Of a DNA stretch of 14,052 bases, positions 13,894-14,052 are shown one piece after another. Under the pieces are notes generated by a model. That model worked only from the letters and a program-made list of their open reading frames with translations. It was not told the DNA's origin and did no database searches. The translations under genes and the position numbers were made by a program. The stretch spans positions 1-14,052 of the forward strand of contig CABUUD010000041.1 in NCBI GenBank assembly GCA_902494585.1, in the 5' to 3' direction. The stretch comes from an uncultured Collinsella sp. Lineage in GTDB: Bacteria > Actinomycetota > Coriobacteriia > Coriobacteriales > Coriobacteriaceae. Numbering within the stretch: the stretch's first letter is position 1; each line of letters opens with the position of its first letter.

Positions 13894-14052
13894 TTGGCAA
13901 CGACAGCGAAAGCCCGCCAGAGCGAGCAAGGTGCCTTGAAGCGAGGTGGCATTGACCTTCTGGTCATGCCACCGAAGCTGAAAGGCAGATTGCCGCCCTG
14001 GCGGGCTCGCAGCGTCAAGTGGTTACGCGGTTTGGTAAAACGCCGTAACTAA
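13894..14052 (+). CDS. Possible small basic protein, 52 aa, TTG start
   Basis: An open frame with TTG 13894 preceded at 8 bases by AAGGA and ending in TAA at the last base of the window. The product would be MATTAKARQSEQGALKRGG..., very rich in Lys and Arg, with no recognised family. Codons AGA and TTA are unusual for the neighbours. The frame lies entirely across a strongly structured element (13906-14010), so it may be chance. It is listed because the ribosome binding site is reasonable. Confidence 0.25.
   Translation: MATTAKARQSEQGALKRGGIDLLVMPPKLKGRLPPWRARSVKWLRGLVKRRN
13906..14010. repeat. Structured palindromic element with possible four-way junction
   Basis: An outer stem AGCCCGCCAG/CTGGCGGGCT (13911-13920 with 13998-14007), extended by GCG/CGC, encloses three hairpins. 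They are CAAGG-TG-CCTTG (13927-13938), GGTGGCA(T)TGACC-TTCT-GGTCATGCCACC (13945-13973) and GGCA-GAT-TGCC (13984-13994). Alternatively the first and third arms pair with each other as a long imperfect hairpin. This could be a small RNA, a palindromic repeat element or, less likely, a terminator for the GntR gene. No known RNA family was recognised. Confidence 0.6.

Noticed and set aside
13945..13973. Resemblance of the GGCATTGACC...GGTCATGCC hairpin to an arm of the NiCo metal riboswitch
   Set aside because: The conserved junction bases of that riboswitch are not present around the hairpin, and no metal gene is visible downstream.
13449..14018. A 189-codon minus-strand frame over the GntR gene and its 3' region
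   Set aside because: It is opposite the GntR regulator for most of its length and has no start signal or recognisable domain.

Overview
The window looks like chromosomal DNA of a Coriobacteriia actinobacterium, most likely Collinsella or a close gut relative. The grounds are high G+C, the style of the ribosomal, FeoAB and ArcD-like proteins, and strong AAGGAGG-type ribosome binding sites. This is a judgement from sequence style; no database was searched. No prophage, transposase, CRISPR array, tRNA or rRNA gene was seen.

Layout. 1-612 (-) is the 5' two thirds of a GalU-type nucleotidyltransferase, cut by the window edge. 861-2172 (-) is the rplJ-rplL (L10, L7/L12) operon, complete with a TTGACC-17-CATAAT promoter, an L10-type leader with an intrinsic terminator, three small hairpins between the genes and a final terminator. 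2207-2335 is a large perfect inverted repeat. 2431-3567 (-) is a class I aminotransferase, divergent from an unrecognised 219-aa gene (3661-4320, +). That gene converges with 1 bp to spare on a hypoxanthine/uracil-type DNA glycosylase (4322-4885, -), which sits 3 bp behind a cytoplasmic GH13 alpha-amylase (4889-6265, -). A second inverted repeat (6337-6403) precedes an MFS efflux transporter (6420-7616, -). 7737-10097 (-) is a fused FeoA-FeoB ferrous iron transporter with GTG start.

The right part is an amino-acid module. A DDAH-family hydrolase (12120-12896, -) is followed by an ArcD-like APC antiporter (10547-12010, -). They are divergent from a GntR/FCD regulator (13152-13802, +), and the shared spacer holds a perfect TATTGTATACAATA palindrome. 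The simplest reading is a regulated unit that imports arginine or a methylarginine, hydrolyses it to citrulline, and exports a product by exchange. The last 150 bases hold a compact, highly structured element that is also an open frame for a 52-aa basic peptide ending exactly at the window end.

The least explained parts are the three inverted-repeat or structured elements (2207-2335, 6337-6403, 13906-14010) and the duplicated 9-mer beside the rplJ leader terminator.
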